A stretch of DNA of 64,000 bases from Edaphobacter modestus (GCF_004217555.1 NZ_SHKW01000001.1:4712001-4776000); one strand, 5' to 3'. Positions 45,159-53,495 are shown, numbered from the stretch's first letter. The notes: generated from the letters alone by a model not told the origin. A program made the numbers and translations.

Positions 45159-45548
45159 CTACTTTCTGAGCAGGAGTCCAAGGATGACGAGCAGCAGAAC
45201 GGTGGTAAGGCTGACGCCAATTTTGATCCAGAGGTTGAGCGTGCGGACCCGCTGCTCCAGAGTGACCACGCGGCGCTCGGACTGATCGAGCGACGTGCGG
45301 AGGTGGCGGACATCCTCGCCGACGGCGGCGAGCTGGATTCCCTGCTCCTGAAGCTGACGATAGAGGCTGGCATGAGCCTTGGCGACCTGGCCGAGATCTG
45401 CCTGGACCCCTTCGGCCATGACGGCCAGGGTAGCCTCGCTGGCTCGCTCGCCCGCGGCCTTCGACGAGAGGTAGCGGTCGGCGATCGGTAGGAGACGGCT
45501 TACGTGGGGTAATAGTTCGACGAGCTGCATGAGTACCCTGGGCCACAT
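45159..45548 (-). CDS. small membrane-anchored coiled-coil protein
   Basis: 129 residues, starting MWPRVLMQLVELLPHVSRLLP. The middle (about 40-105) is a heptad-like helix (LRTSLDQSERRVVTLEQRV), and a single C-terminal membrane helix (about 107-127, LWIKIGVSLTTVLLLVILG) ends in LLLRK, so it is tail-anchored with the coil probably in the cytoplasm. I chose the ATG at 45548, preceded by AGGTAGGA; the open frame upstream overlaps VKOR. It lies 11 bases after VKOR and 32 before mqnC. No family recognised. Confidence 0.7.
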   Translation of the reverse strand: MWPRVLMQLVELLPHVSRLLPIADRYLSSKAAGERASEATLAVMAEGVQADLGQVAKAHASLYRQLQEQGIQLAAVGEDVRHLRTSLDQSERRVVTLEQRVRTLNLWIKIGVSLTTVLLLVILGLLLRK

Positions 45549-45559
45549 TCGGTTGAGTC

Positions 45560-46024
45560 CTACCTTTCCATCGGCGTGAGGTGCCGTGTACGCATGGTCC
45601 GCAGGAGAAGCGTGATTCCGGTCGCCAGCAGGATCACCGTGATTATGCACTGCGACCATAAGCAGTAGATGCACCATTTCTCGAGGATGAAGGCCTCAAG
45701 GTAGCTCAAAAAACACGCGCACATAAAACCAACGAGCGATGCCTGAAATGCCAGCCACCACCATCCGGCCAGAGCTAAGGCAGCAATCATCACATAGCCG
45801 ACGATGCCGATGGTTGCGATGGGAATGTGATGCCCCCCGGTCGCGGGTTCGTCGAAGGTGCGCGGAGGAAAGACCGCAAACCGGCTATGGTTTACGGCAC
45901 CACAGTCGAATTTTTCCGTGACGGCGCAGGGTGGAGCCTGGGAGGGGTCCATGTAGTGCACACGGAGTGCCATGGCCGAGACGACGATGCCTGCAACTGC
46001 CAGTAAAGCCACCAGATACTTCAT
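45560..46024 (-). CDS. vitamin K epoxide reductase (VKOR) family protein
   Basis: 154 residues with four or five membrane helices. The VKOR cysteines are all present: loop pair C33 and C41, and active-site C118-x-x-C121 (KWCIYC). Conserved Ser/Asn (CGAVNHSRF) and a GIVGYVMI helix are also seen. Bacterial VKOR re-oxidises periplasmic thiol oxidases and passes electrons to quinone. The true start is ATG at 46024; the longer frame upstream runs into the divergent phosphoesterase gene. Next on the strand come the coiled-coil gene and mqnC, a menaquinone gene, which fits the quinone need. Confidence 0.93.
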   Translation of the reverse strand: MKYLVALLAVAGIVVSAMALRVHYMDPSQAPPCAVTEKFDCGAVNHSRFAVFPPRTFDEPATGGHHIPIATIGIVGYVMIAALALAGWWWLAFQASLVGFMCACFLSYLEAFILEKWCIYCLWSQCIITVILLATGITLLLRTMRTRHLTPMER

Positions 46025-46120
46025 CTTTCGAATTCTATCGTCCTCTTGGCGGAGGAGCAGAATCGATTCCTCGTAAAAGGTGTTCTTCGTGCTGTTACAA
46101 ACTCGCCTTAAAATGAGCGC

Positions 46121-47041
46121 GTGACTACCCGCCGCGAATTCCTCACTCTTATCGGAGCAGCCGGTGCTGCTGCTGCTGCGCCTTCTTCGCTTCTCGCCGC
46201 TCCAGCCGCCGAGTCGTTCAGCTTTCTCTTTGTCACCGATACCCATATCCAGCCGGAGCTGGATGCGGCCAAGGGAACGGAGATGGCCTTCAGGAAGGCG
46301 CGTGGCATCAAGGCCGACTTTGCCATTCAGGGCGGAGATCATGTGTTTGATTCGCTGGCGGTCCCGAAGGAACGCGCTCTCTCGCTCTTCGATCTCTACG
46401 GAAAGACCGAGCAGGACCTGGGGATGAAGGTCTATCACACGATCGGGAATCACGATGTCGTCGGAATCTATCCCAAGAGCGGTGTGGCACCGACCGACCC
46501 GCTTTACGGAAAGAAGCTGTTCGAGGACCGGTTCGGCAAGGTGTATTACTCGTTCGATCACAAGGGGCACCACTTCATGGTGCTGGATTCGATCGGGGTG
46601 ACCTCGGACCGGGCCTACGAGGGCCGCATCGACGCGGAGCAGATTCAGTGGATCTCGCGGGACCTGGCCGCGCTTCCGAAGGGAACGCCGGTGATCGTCT
46701 CGGTGCATATCCCGCTGGTCTCGGCCTTCTCGTCATATGTTCCCCTGCCGACCCAGCCGGAGGCTCACCATGGCCTGACAATTGCGAATGCCAATGAGGT
46801 TCTGCCTCTGTTCGAGGGGCACAACGTGCTTGGCGTGCTGCAGGGACATACGCACATCAACGAACGGGTGGAGTGGCATGGTATTCCCTACATCACCAGC
46901 GGAGCCGTCTCCGGCAACTGGTGGCAGGGCGTACGCATGGGAACTCCCGAGGGCTTTACCGTGGTGACCGTCGCCAACGGCAGGCTGACCACGCGCTACG
47001 AGACCTACGGCTTCAAGTCCGTCGATCCGCACAACACCTAA
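46121..47041 (+). CDS. exported metallophosphoesterase
   Basis: 306 residues beginning with a GTG and a twin-arginine-like leader TTRREFLTLIGAAGAAAAA. The calcineurin-type metal motifs follow: DTHIQ near 41, GGDHVFD near 72, GNHDVVG near 107, HIPL near 195 and GHTHIN near 246. It hydrolyses a phosphoester in the periplasm; substrate unknown. TAAAAT at 46109-46114 ends only 6 bases before the GTG, so the message could be leaderless. Its last 4 bases overlap the convergent methyltransferase gene. Confidence 0.9.
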   Translation: MTTRREFLTLIGAAGAAAAAPSSLLAAPAAESFSFLFVTDTHIQPELDAAKGTEMAFRKARGIKADFAIQGGDHVFDSLAVPKERALSLFDLYGKTEQDLGMKVYHTIGNHDVVGIYPKSGVAPTDPLYGKKLFEDRFGKVYYSFDHKGHHFMVLDSIGVTSDRAYEGRIDAEQIQWISRDLAALPKGTPVIVSVHIPLVSAFSSYVPLPTQPEAHHGLTIANANEVLPLFEGHNVLGVLQGHTHINERVEWHGIPYITSGAVSGNWWQGVRMGTPEGFTVVTVANGRLTTRYETYGFKSVDPHNT

Positions 47042-47907
47042 CTTTTTTTCGGCAGGTAGGCTGCGAGCCGACGCTTCATGATCTTCACCGCCTCCGCACT
47101 CTCGTCGACGAGCACGAACTTTCGGCCGTTTTTGGCGGCTGCCTCACCCGCGGTTCCGCTGCCTGCGAAGAAGTCGAGTACGGTCTCGCCGGGACTGGTG
47201 TGGACCTTCACGATGCGCTCGAGGACGCCGAGGGGCTTCTGGGTGGCGTAGCCCGTCTTCTCCTTGCCGGTGGGCGAGACGATGGTGTGCCACCAGACAT
47301 CCGTGGGGGTCTTGCCGCGGGCGGCCTTCACTGCGCCGACCAGGCCGGGAGCCATGTAGGGGATCCGGTCGCATTCGTCGAGGTGGAAGGTGTAGCGCTT
47401 TGGGTCCTTGGTGTACCAGAGGATGTTGTCGTGCTTGGCGGGCCACTTTTTCTTGGAGCGCGCGCCGTAGTCGTAGGCCCAGATGATCTCGTTCTGGAAG
47501 CAGTCGCGGCCTGACATAGCACCTTCGGTGCTGAAGATCTCATCGAGCATGACTTTGCAGTAGTGCACCTCGCGGTAGTCGATGTGGAAGAAGAGCGAGC
47601 CCGTGGGGGTGAGGATGCGGTAGGCCTCCACCATGCGCGGCCGGAGGAAGCCGAGGAAGTCGTCGAACTGGTCAAGGTAACCGGCTCCCGCACCTTCACC
47701 GGTTACCCGTTCGGTGCGGTAACGACGGCCCCCGAAGCCGGTGCGGTCGCCGTTTTCGTCGCGGATGGTTCGGAGTTGGGGCCGGTTTTGCTTGCGGCCG
47801 GTGTTGAAGGGCGGGTCGATGTAGATCAGTTCCACCGATTCAGTCTTCATCTTCCGCAACGCCAACAGGTTATCTGCCAGTTGGATGCGGTTACCGCTCT
47901 TCCCCAT
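47038..47907 (-). CDS. solitary site-specific DNA methyltransferase (beta class)
   Basis: 289 residues. Catalytic motif IV DPPFNTG is at residues 31-37, and SAM-binding motif I DFFAGSGTAGEAA starts at 245. This IV-before-I order is the beta class of N6-adenine or N4-cytosine methyltransferases. The target domain lies between. No restriction enzyme, specificity subunit or Vsr gene is next to it. It might be regulatory or a remnant of a restriction-modification system. Recognition site unknown. Full length, both motifs intact. Confidence 0.92.
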   Translation of the reverse strand: MGKSGNRIQLADNLLALRKMKTESVELIYIDPPFNTGRKQNRPQLRTIRDENGDRTGFGGRRYRTERVTGEGAGAGYLDQFDDFLGFLRPRMVEAYRILTPTGSLFFHIDYREVHYCKVMLDEIFSTEGAMSGRDCFQNEIIWAYDYGARSKKKWPAKHDNILWYTKDPKRYTFHLDECDRIPYMAPGLVGAVKAARGKTPTDVWWHTIVSPTGKEKTGYATQKPLGVLERIVKVHTSPGETVLDFFAGSGTAGEAAAKNGRKFVLVDESAEAVKIMKRRLAAYLPKKS

Positions 47908-47998
47908 TCCGGTTCCTTTCGTTTCCTCCTAACACTACCGTAGTCTTGGCCTTCTTCCGGCCAGAGTGTATCGTTTTCTGCGGATCAGATTTTTTCGA

Positions 47999-48778
47999 GT
48001 GGCATCCAGGGACCTCATCTTCGCTATGTTGTCGGATCGCGGCCGGATACGGCGAGGCAATGAGGATACGTGTGCGGCCTCTCCGCTGTCGGGAGTGTTT
48101 GTCGTCTGCGATGGCATGGGCGGGGCAGCGGGGGGCGAGGTCGCCAGCCATCTTGCGGCCGAGACCTTTCTATCGCATCTTGGGCGAAACGGGACGCGGC
48201 CTGCGCAGGTCGAGGCACGGATCGGTGCGGCGGTCCAGGCGGCGAATCGTGCCGTCTTTCAGCAGGCACAGCGCACCCCTCAGTTGACCGGCATGGGTAC
48301 TACGCTGGTGGGACTGGTGCACGCTGCTGCGGTGCGCGAGAACGACGATGCTGCCGCCCTGTGGCTGGTCCACGTCGGGGACAGCCGCTGTTATCTGTGG
48401 CGCGACCGGAATCTCGAGCGACTTACGGAGGACCACTCCCTGGTGGAGGAGCAGGTGCGGGCGGGGCAGATTACGGAGGCCCAGGCGATGGAGTCTCCGA
48501 TGCGGAATCTCATCACCCGTGCCGTGGGCTCCCAGGCAACGGTGGAGCCGGAGATTCACGATTTCGATCCGCGTCCGGGCGATCTTTACCTGCTTGCGTC
48601 AGACGGACTGACGCGCGACCTGACCGATGACGAGATTGCCACGATCCTGTGCCGGGTTCCACCGGTCGTGACGCAGGCGGTATTGCACTCGACCTGCAGA
48701 GAGCTCGTCGAGGCGGCGAATGAGAGAGGAGGCGGTGACAACATCACCGTGCTCCTGGTGTCCCTGAAGCGGACTTAG
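47999..48778 (+). CDS. PP2C family Ser/Thr protein phosphatase
   Basis: About 259 residues. Metal-binding motifs of PP2C are present: RGNED, VVCDGMGG, VHVGDSRCYLW, SDGLTRDL and GGGDNITVLLV. These enzymes dephosphorylate Ser/Thr targets of Hanks-type kinases. The start is uncertain: GTG at 47999 gives a family-like N-terminus; GTG at 47966 or ATG at 48026 are alternatives, none with a good RBS. No kinase gene is adjacent. It is 42 bases upstream of hbd. Confidence 0.9.
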   Translation: MASRDLIFAMLSDRGRIRRGNEDTCAASPLSGVFVVCDGMGGAAGGEVASHLAAETFLSHLGRNGTRPAQVEARIGAAVQAANRAVFQQAQRTPQLTGMGTTLVGLVHAAAVRENDDAAALWLVHVGDSRCYLWRDRNLERLTEDHSLVEEQVRAGQITEAQAMESPMRNLITRAVGSQATVEPEIHDFDPRPGDLYLLASDGLTRDLTDDEIATILCRVPPVVTQAVLHSTCRELVEAANERGGGDNITVLLVSLKRT

Positions 48779-48820
48779 CTCGCGAAGCTGCTACACTGCG
48801 GGTCGCATTCAACCATTGCT

Positions 48821-49675
48821 ATGAACGAGATCAAAACGATCGCTGTACTCGGTGCCGGAACCATGGGCAATGGCATCGCCCACGTGGCTGCGCGGTCGGG
48901 CTACCGCGTTCTGCTTTGCGATGTTGCTCAAAATCTGCTGGACCGTGGCATAGCGACCATCGAGAAGAATCTTGCCCGCGAGGTATCGAAGGCGAAGATT
49001 ACGCAACGGCAGGCGGAAGAGGCCCGGGCGGCCATCGTCCCTGCGCTGGATCGCGAGGCGCTTGGAGGCTGCGACTTTGCCGTCGAAGCAACGACGGAGA
49101 GACTGGAGGTGAAGGCGGAGATCTTTCGCGACCTCGACCGCATCCTGCGTGCGGAAGTGATCCTTGCCAGCAACACCAGCTCGATCTCGATCACGAAGCT
49201 AGGGGCCCAGACCTCGCGTCCGAGACAGGTGATCGGGATGCACTTTTTCAATCCCGTGCCGGTGATGCAGCTGGTCGAGGTGATTCGCGGGCTGGAGACG
49301 TCGCAGGAGACCTTTGAGACGGTGCAGACGCTCGCGGTAGCGCTGGGCAAGACGCCGGTCGAGGTAAACGATGCCGCGGGCTTCATCTCGAACCGGGTCC
49401 TGATGCCGATGATCAACGAGGCCGTCTTCGCGGTGATGGAGGGGGTGGCCACTCCTGAAGCCGTGGACAAGATCTTTCAGCTTGGCATGGCCCATCCGAT
49501 GGGGCCTTTGGCGCTGGCCGACTTCATCGGGCTCGATGTGTGCCTGGATATCATGCGCGTGCTGGAGCAGGGAATCGGTGACCCGAAGTATCGTCCCTGT
49601 CCTTTGCTGATCCGCATGGTGGATGCAGGCTGGCTCGGTCGCAAATCCGGACGCGGATTTTATACCTACACCTAG
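48821..49675 (+). CDS. hbd: 3-hydroxybutyryl-CoA dehydrogenase
   Basis: 284 residues. The NAD-binding motif VLGAGTMGNGIAHVAA is at residues 9-24, and the catalytic region has the conserved GMHFFNPVPVMQLVEV signature and the helix VNDAAGFISNRVLMPMINEA. It oxidises (S)-3-hydroxybutyryl-CoA to acetoacetyl-CoA or the reverse, with NAD(P). It is followed by a MaoC-type hydratase gene, so the pair could interconvert 3-hydroxyacyl-CoA and enoyl-CoA. Standard length. Confidence 0.94.
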   Translation: MNEIKTIAVLGAGTMGNGIAHVAARSGYRVLLCDVAQNLLDRGIATIEKNLAREVSKAKITQRQAEEARAAIVPALDREALGGCDFAVEATTERLEVKAEIFRDLDRILRAEVILASNTSSISITKLGAQTSRPRQVIGMHFFNPVPVMQLVEVIRGLETSQETFETVQTLAVALGKTPVEVNDAAGFISNRVLMPMINEAVFAVMEGVATPEAVDKIFQLGMAHPMGPLALADFIGLDVCLDIMRVLEQGIGDPKYRPCPLLIRMVDAGWLGRKSGRGFYTYT

Positions 49676-49724
49676 TCGCGGTGTACTGAAACTGCGGGAG
49701 GTAAACTACCTTCCAGGAGATTCC

Positions 49725-50186
49725 ATGCCGAAAGAGATGTTCTTTGAAGACTTTTATGTCGGCCAGAAGATGAACTCGGTGGGCAGCGCGAAGGTGACGG
49801 CCGAGGAGATCAAGGAGTTTGGCCAGAAGTACGACCCCCAGCCGTTCCACCTGGATGAAGCGGCTGGCGAAGGCTCTTTCTTCAAAGGCCTGGCGGCCTC
49901 GGGATGGCTGACGGCGGCGATCGTGATGCGGTTGCGGGTGCAGTCGGTTCCAGTCTTTGGCGGCATGATCGGCGCCGGCGTCGAGGAGATGCGTTGGACG
50001 CAGCCGGTGCGCCCTGGCGACGCTATCCGCACCGAGATCGAGGTAGTCGGTGTGCGCCACTCCAACTCCCGTCCGGATTATGGCGTGGTGCGCACACGCA
50101 CGCTCGCCTACAACCAGCGCAACGAGGTGGTTCTTCGCTCGACGGTGAACTTTCTCGCGCCGCTGCGCCATTCTGTGCAAAAGTGA
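49725..50186 (+). CDS. MaoC-like (R)-enoyl-CoA hydratase/dehydratase
   Basis: A 153-residue hot-dog fold protein. FEDFYVGQKM opens the domain, and the hydratase motif YDPQPFHLDEAAG (about 40-52) carries the catalytic Asp and His, followed by ASGWLTAAIVMRL. It hydrates enoyl-CoA esters. The ATG at 49725 has CAGGAG upstream; a longer frame starting inside hbd is not used. Its stop overlaps the GTG of the next small gene. Confidence 0.92.
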   Translation: MPKEMFFEDFYVGQKMNSVGSAKVTAEEIKEFGQKYDPQPFHLDEAAGEGSFFKGLAASGWLTAAIVMRLRVQSVPVFGGMIGAGVEEMRWTQPVRPGDAIRTEIEVVGVRHSNSRPDYGVVRTRTLAYNQRNEVVLRSTVNFLAPLRHSVQK

Positions 50187-50440
50187 CCGAAGCGGAACGC
50201 GCCCTTCTTCCGACGCTGATCGACAAGGTGGTCGTCCTGGAGACGATTCAGGGCCACCGCTTGCTCGCGCAGATTCTCTTTGTCTTCGACGAAGGAGAGA
50301 CGCCCGACCTCTTCTGTCTCGAGGTGGTTCCTGGGCCTGACGGTACGTGGGCGCAGAAGGGAACGGCCGGTCACTCGATCCTGCTCTCCGATATCGAGCG
50401 CATCGAGTTGTCGCCCCAATTTCCGGAACCAAAGGAGTAA
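50183..50440 (+). CDS. small conserved-looking protein coupled to maoC
   Basis: 85 residues starting at a GTG that overlaps the maoC stop (GTGA). The sequence (TEAERALLPTLIDKVVVLET, then GETPDLFCLEVVPGPDG) is mixed alpha/beta with no membrane segment and reads as a real coding frame. I do not recognise the family. Translational coupling suggests it works with, or is produced in ratio to, the hydratase. Confidence 0.7.
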   Translation: MTEAERALLPTLIDKVVVLETIQGHRLLAQILFVFDEGETPDLFCLEVVPGPDGTWAQKGTAGHSILLSDIERIELSPQFPEPKE

Positions 50441-50482
50441 CCCTGCCCGAAAACTCACAACGATCGGGCGTATCGTAGAGCC

Positions 50483-51484
50483 ATGATGCGTATGACGGTG
50501 CTAGCTTCCGGGTCCAAGGGGAACAGCGCGGTCATCTCTTCTTCAAGAACGCGGGTTCTGGTGGATGCGGGACTTTCCTGCCGCGAGCTGATGAAGCGCA
50601 TGGTGCTGGCGGGGGAGGATCCGGCGGCACTCGACGCGATCCTGATCACGCATGAGCATCAGGACCACGTGGCGGGGCTTGGAGTCCTGGCACGAAAGCT
50701 TGGAGTTCCGGTCTACCTTACGGAGCCGACGCATCGCGCCTGGGTTCGCATGCTGACGCCGCGCACGACGATGTCGTATGCGCAGTGGCTCGACCATGTG
50801 CAGCGGGAGAAGGAAGCACGGGCCCATGCCGCGTCAGCCGTCTCTGCCGACGCCGAGCCGGGACTCTGTGACAGCATGTCGGCGGCAGTCGAGTCTTCCT
50901 CGAGCAGCCCAGACTCCGCAGAGCCGGAGGAGCAGGAGCTGGAGGCGGCGCAGAAGCCCTCCGCGAAGGCCGACCCGACCTATCTTCCTGCCGTGGAGTA
51001 TTTTCGCTCGGGCAGCCAGTTCTCGATCGGCGATATCGAAATCACTCCCTTCACCATTCCGCACGACGCAGCCGATCCGTGCGGCTTCGTCTTCGCGTCG
51101 GAGGGAGTCCGCATGGCGGTGGCGACCGATCTTGGCTATATGCCGCCGAACGTCAAGACCGCGCTGAAGCGGATCGACGTTCTGCTGCTGGAGTCCAACC
51201 ACGATCTGGAGATGCTGAAGGACGGTCCTTATCCGTGGAGCGTCAAGCAGCGCGTGCTCTCGCGCGTGGGCCATCTCTCCAATCTGGCCACGGCCGAGTT
51301 TCTGGAGCGGGACTACGACGGCGCGGCAGCCTACATCGTGCTGGGACATCTGTCGGAGTCGAATAATGCACCGGAGCTGGCCCGGCTTTCGGCCGAACAG
51401 GCGCTGATGAACCATCCGACGTTGCTTGGAAACCGCATTTTGCTGGCGGAGCAGACCGCTCCGCTGGCCCCGATCTCTTTGTAG
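50483..51484 (+). CDS. MBL-fold metallohydrolase, YycJ/WalJ-like
   Basis: 333 residues of the metallo-beta-lactamase fold. The opening VLASGSKGNSAVISS is typical of the YycJ/WalJ group, a 5'-exonuclease-like subfamily. The metal motif HEHQDH is at 57-62, with later ligands in TIPHDA, VATDLG, SNHD and LGHLSE. A Ser/Ala/Glu-rich segment (about residues 105-172) is inserted after the first strand block and looks disordered. It follows the 85-residue gene by 42 bases. Confidence 0.9.
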   Translation: MMRMTVLASGSKGNSAVISSSRTRVLVDAGLSCRELMKRMVLAGEDPAALDAILITHEHQDHVAGLGVLARKLGVPVYLTEPTHRAWVRMLTPRTTMSYAQWLDHVQREKEARAHAASAVSADAEPGLCDSMSAAVESSSSSPDSAEPEEQELEAAQKPSAKADPTYLPAVEYFRSGSQFSIGDIEITPFTIPHDAADPCGFVFASEGVRMAVATDLGYMPPNVKTALKRIDVLLLESNHDLEMLKDGPYPWSVKQRVLSRVGHLSNLATAEFLERDYDGAAAYIVLGHLSESNNAPELARLSAEQALMNHPTLLGNRILLAEQTAPLAPISL

Positions 51485-51581
51485 ATAAAGGAGATTTTGC
51501 AATCAGTGAAGCGCAGTGTTGGCGGGGCAGCTACCTCTGGATCAAATCTTTTCGCTGCTCCCGGCTATCAAACACGGTAGA

Positions 51582-52088
51582 ATGAAGTCTGAAAAGATGA
51601 TGAAAAGATTTGCCTCAAAATCAGGAGATGGCCGTCACGATCGCTCCGCCCGCTGCAACGATCAGGTTGTGGGCGCGATTCTCTCCGGCTGGCGTTACGA
51701 TATCTCCGGTCTTTCGCCGGCTATGCGAACGGACTATGAACAACATTTTGCCGAGTGCAGCCATTGCAGACACCGTCAGAGGGTGGCTCGGACGATCGAT
51801 GTTCTGCTGATCTCGGTCAGCACGCTGTCGATTGTTGCCTTCCTTCTTGCCGCGGTGATTATCCACCGGGTTGAGCTCATCACCCATATCGGCAAGGTTG
51901 AGCTTCACCTTTACCAGGCGCACGCCGTGGCGATTTCGCTCGAGGCGGTTGCGGTCACCGGACTGGTGCTCTCTACGCTTCTGTGGGTTCTGGTCGCTGT
52001 CGCCACCCCGCTTCCGGGATTCCTGGGCGAAATCGTTCAGCAGCGGATCCCATCCGATCTTCGCAACCGCTTTACCAAGGCAGCCTGA
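51582..52088 (+). CDS. membrane protein with N-terminal zinc-finger-like motif
   Basis: About 168 residues. The soluble N-part contains HFAECSHCRH, an H-x3-C-x2-C pattern like the zf-HC2 fold of anti-sigma factors. Two membrane helices follow (about 75-97 and 118-143) and a short cytoplasmic tail. No sigma factor gene is adjacent. The start is uncertain among ATGs at 51582, 51597 and 51600. It ends at a hairpin terminator. Function unknown. Confidence 0.7.
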   Translation: MKSEKMMKRFASKSGDGRHDRSARCNDQVVGAILSGWRYDISGLSPAMRTDYEQHFAECSHCRHRQRVARTIDVLLISVSTLSIVAFLLAAVIIHRVELITHIGKVELHLYQAHAVAISLEAVAVTGLVLSTLLWVLVAVATPLPGFLGEIVQQRIPSDLRNRFTKAA

Positions 52089-52104
52089 CCTTTGCGGGAA
52101 TCCA

Positions 52105-52136
52105 AGGAAGGAGGGCCAATCGAGCCCTCCTTTCCT
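52105..52136 (+). terminator. rho-independent terminator
   Basis: AGGAAGGAGGGC pairs with GCCCTCCTTTCCT (one bulged T, 7-base loop), 17 bases after the zinc-finger-like membrane gene. Confidence 0.7.
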
Positions 52137-52190
52137 ATTGCGCTTCTCTTCGCCGCGGCTCGGCATTTGGTAACCTGAAGGAACGACCTC

Positions 52191-53003
52191 ATGTCCTCCT
52201 CACATCAGCCTGAAGGCGAGATCCTTCCGTCTGGCGATCCGCCGGGCGCTTATATCGCGGAAGATATTCCGGCTCCGCGCCGCCGCACGCGCAGCATCCT
52301 GTCAGCACCGGGAACCTATGTTCTGCTCGGAATCAACTGCGCCGTTTTTCTGTGGATGATTCTTCATGGAGTCGACCCGGCTTCGCCGACCCCGGCACAG
52401 CTGATTCACTTTGGAGGCAATGTGCCTGCACTGGTGCTGCATGGGCAGTGGTATCGGCTGCTGAGCGCCACCTTTGTGCATGTGGGGCTTATCCATCTGC
52501 TCACGAACATGTGGTGCCTGTGGAATCTGGGGCTGCTGGGAGAGCCGCTGCTGGGGCCGTGGGGCATGATCGCGGTCTACATGCTGACCGGTGTGGCGGG
52601 CAATCTTCTGAGCCTGCTGGTCAACATCGTGATGCGCGACTTCGTCTCGGTGGGAGCGGGAGCCTCGGGAGCCGTCTTCGGGATCGCGGGAATCCTGATT
52701 GTCCTGCTCTCCAATCGCAAGCTTCCCATTCCCACCCTCGAACTGCATCGCCTTCGCCGCTCCGTGATCCAGTTTGCGGGGCTCAATCTTGTGATCGGGC
52801 TGGCGACGGTTGTGCTGCCGCTGATCCGCATCGACAACTCGGCGCACGTTGGCGGGTTTCTCTCGGGCCTCGCGCTGGGCGTCCCCCTTGTTCCGAGGAT
52901 GACCAGCGGCCGGGCACGCTATCTGACGCGACAGAAACTTACTTTCGCGGTTGCAGCGCTGATGCTCGCGCTCTTCGGCCACTGGATCGCCAACCTGCGG
53001 TAA
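52191..53003 (+). CDS. rhomboid family intramembrane serine protease
   Basis: 270 residues with six membrane helices after a ~40-residue polar N-terminus. HLLTNMWCLWNLG carries the conserved His/Asn of helix 2, GAGASGAVFGIAG contains the catalytic Ser (GxSG), and SAHVGGFLSGL the catalytic His. It cleaves single-pass membrane proteins within the bilayer. Substrates unknown. Convergent with the XRE regulator gene. Confidence 0.94.
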   Translation: MSSSHQPEGEILPSGDPPGAYIAEDIPAPRRRTRSILSAPGTYVLLGINCAVFLWMILHGVDPASPTPAQLIHFGGNVPALVLHGQWYRLLSATFVHVGLIHLLTNMWCLWNLGLLGEPLLGPWGMIAVYMLTGVAGNLLSLLVNIVMRDFVSVGAGASGAVFGIAGILIVLLSNRKLPIPTLELHRLRRSVIQFAGLNLVIGLATVVLPLIRIDNSAHVGGFLSGLALGVPLVPRMTSGRARYLTRQKLTFAVAALMLALFGHWIANLR

Positions 53004-53045
53004 ACAAACGTAGTCAGATCCGAGATCACGAAAGCAGATTCTTGA

Positions 53046-53459
53046 TTAGGTGAGGGCGGTCTGGGAGAACTTTCGGACCATCGCCAGCAGCAGCCGGCGA
53101 TCACTCTCTCCCAGGTTTGCCGAATAACGCTGCACCTGAGTGAGGAAGCGGATCTCGTCCTCGTTGAGGTGGAGCGACGACATCTCCTTGCTGACGATCT
53201 CCTCGGCAAAGAACTCGGCCAGTTGCAGGTCGAGCGCGCGGGCGATCTTCTGCAAGGTCTCTAGGGAAGGGACGGTGTGGCCGTTTTCCACGCGCGACAG
53301 ATAGCAGCGCAGAAGTCCGGTCCGTTTTTCGATGTCGCCCTGCGACATCCCTTTTTGGAGCCGGTAGCTTCGGATCGTATTCCCGATATTCAATGCAATG
53401 GAAAGAGCCTCGGTGGGCTCATTTTCTAACTCGGCAGAAAGTGTTTGCATGGTGGCCAT
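53046..53459 (-). CDS. XRE family transcriptional regulator
   Basis: 137 residues with a Cro/cI-type helix-turn-helix at about 27-82 (IRSYRLQKGMSQGDIEKRTG, LSRVENGHTVPSLETL). The C-terminal ~50 residues form an acidic/helical tail. The predicted -10 ends 7 bases before the ATG at 53459, so the message is probably leaderless. A short palindrome (GTGGC / GCCAC, 53452-53466) spans the start codon. Both point to self-regulation. Targets unknown. Confidence 0.88.
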   Translation of the reverse strand: MATMQTLSAELENEPTEALSIALNIGNTIRSYRLQKGMSQGDIEKRTGLLRCYLSRVENGHTVPSLETLQKIARALDLQLAEFFAEEIVSKEMSSLHLNEDEIRFLTQVQRYSANLGESDRRLLLAMVRKFSQTALT

Positions 53460-53466
53460 TAGCCAC

Positions 53467-53495
53467 AAAGTAAACACCCTGGGAGCGGTGGTCAA
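53467..53495 (-). promoter_or_regulatory. promoter of the XRE gene, leaderless type, with start-site palindrome
   Basis: On the minus strand, TTGACC (53490-53495), 17-base spacer, TACTTT (53467-53472). Only 7 bases separate it from the ATG, so transcription would start at the A of ATG. The palindrome at 53452-53466 could be the operator. Confidence 0.5.
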
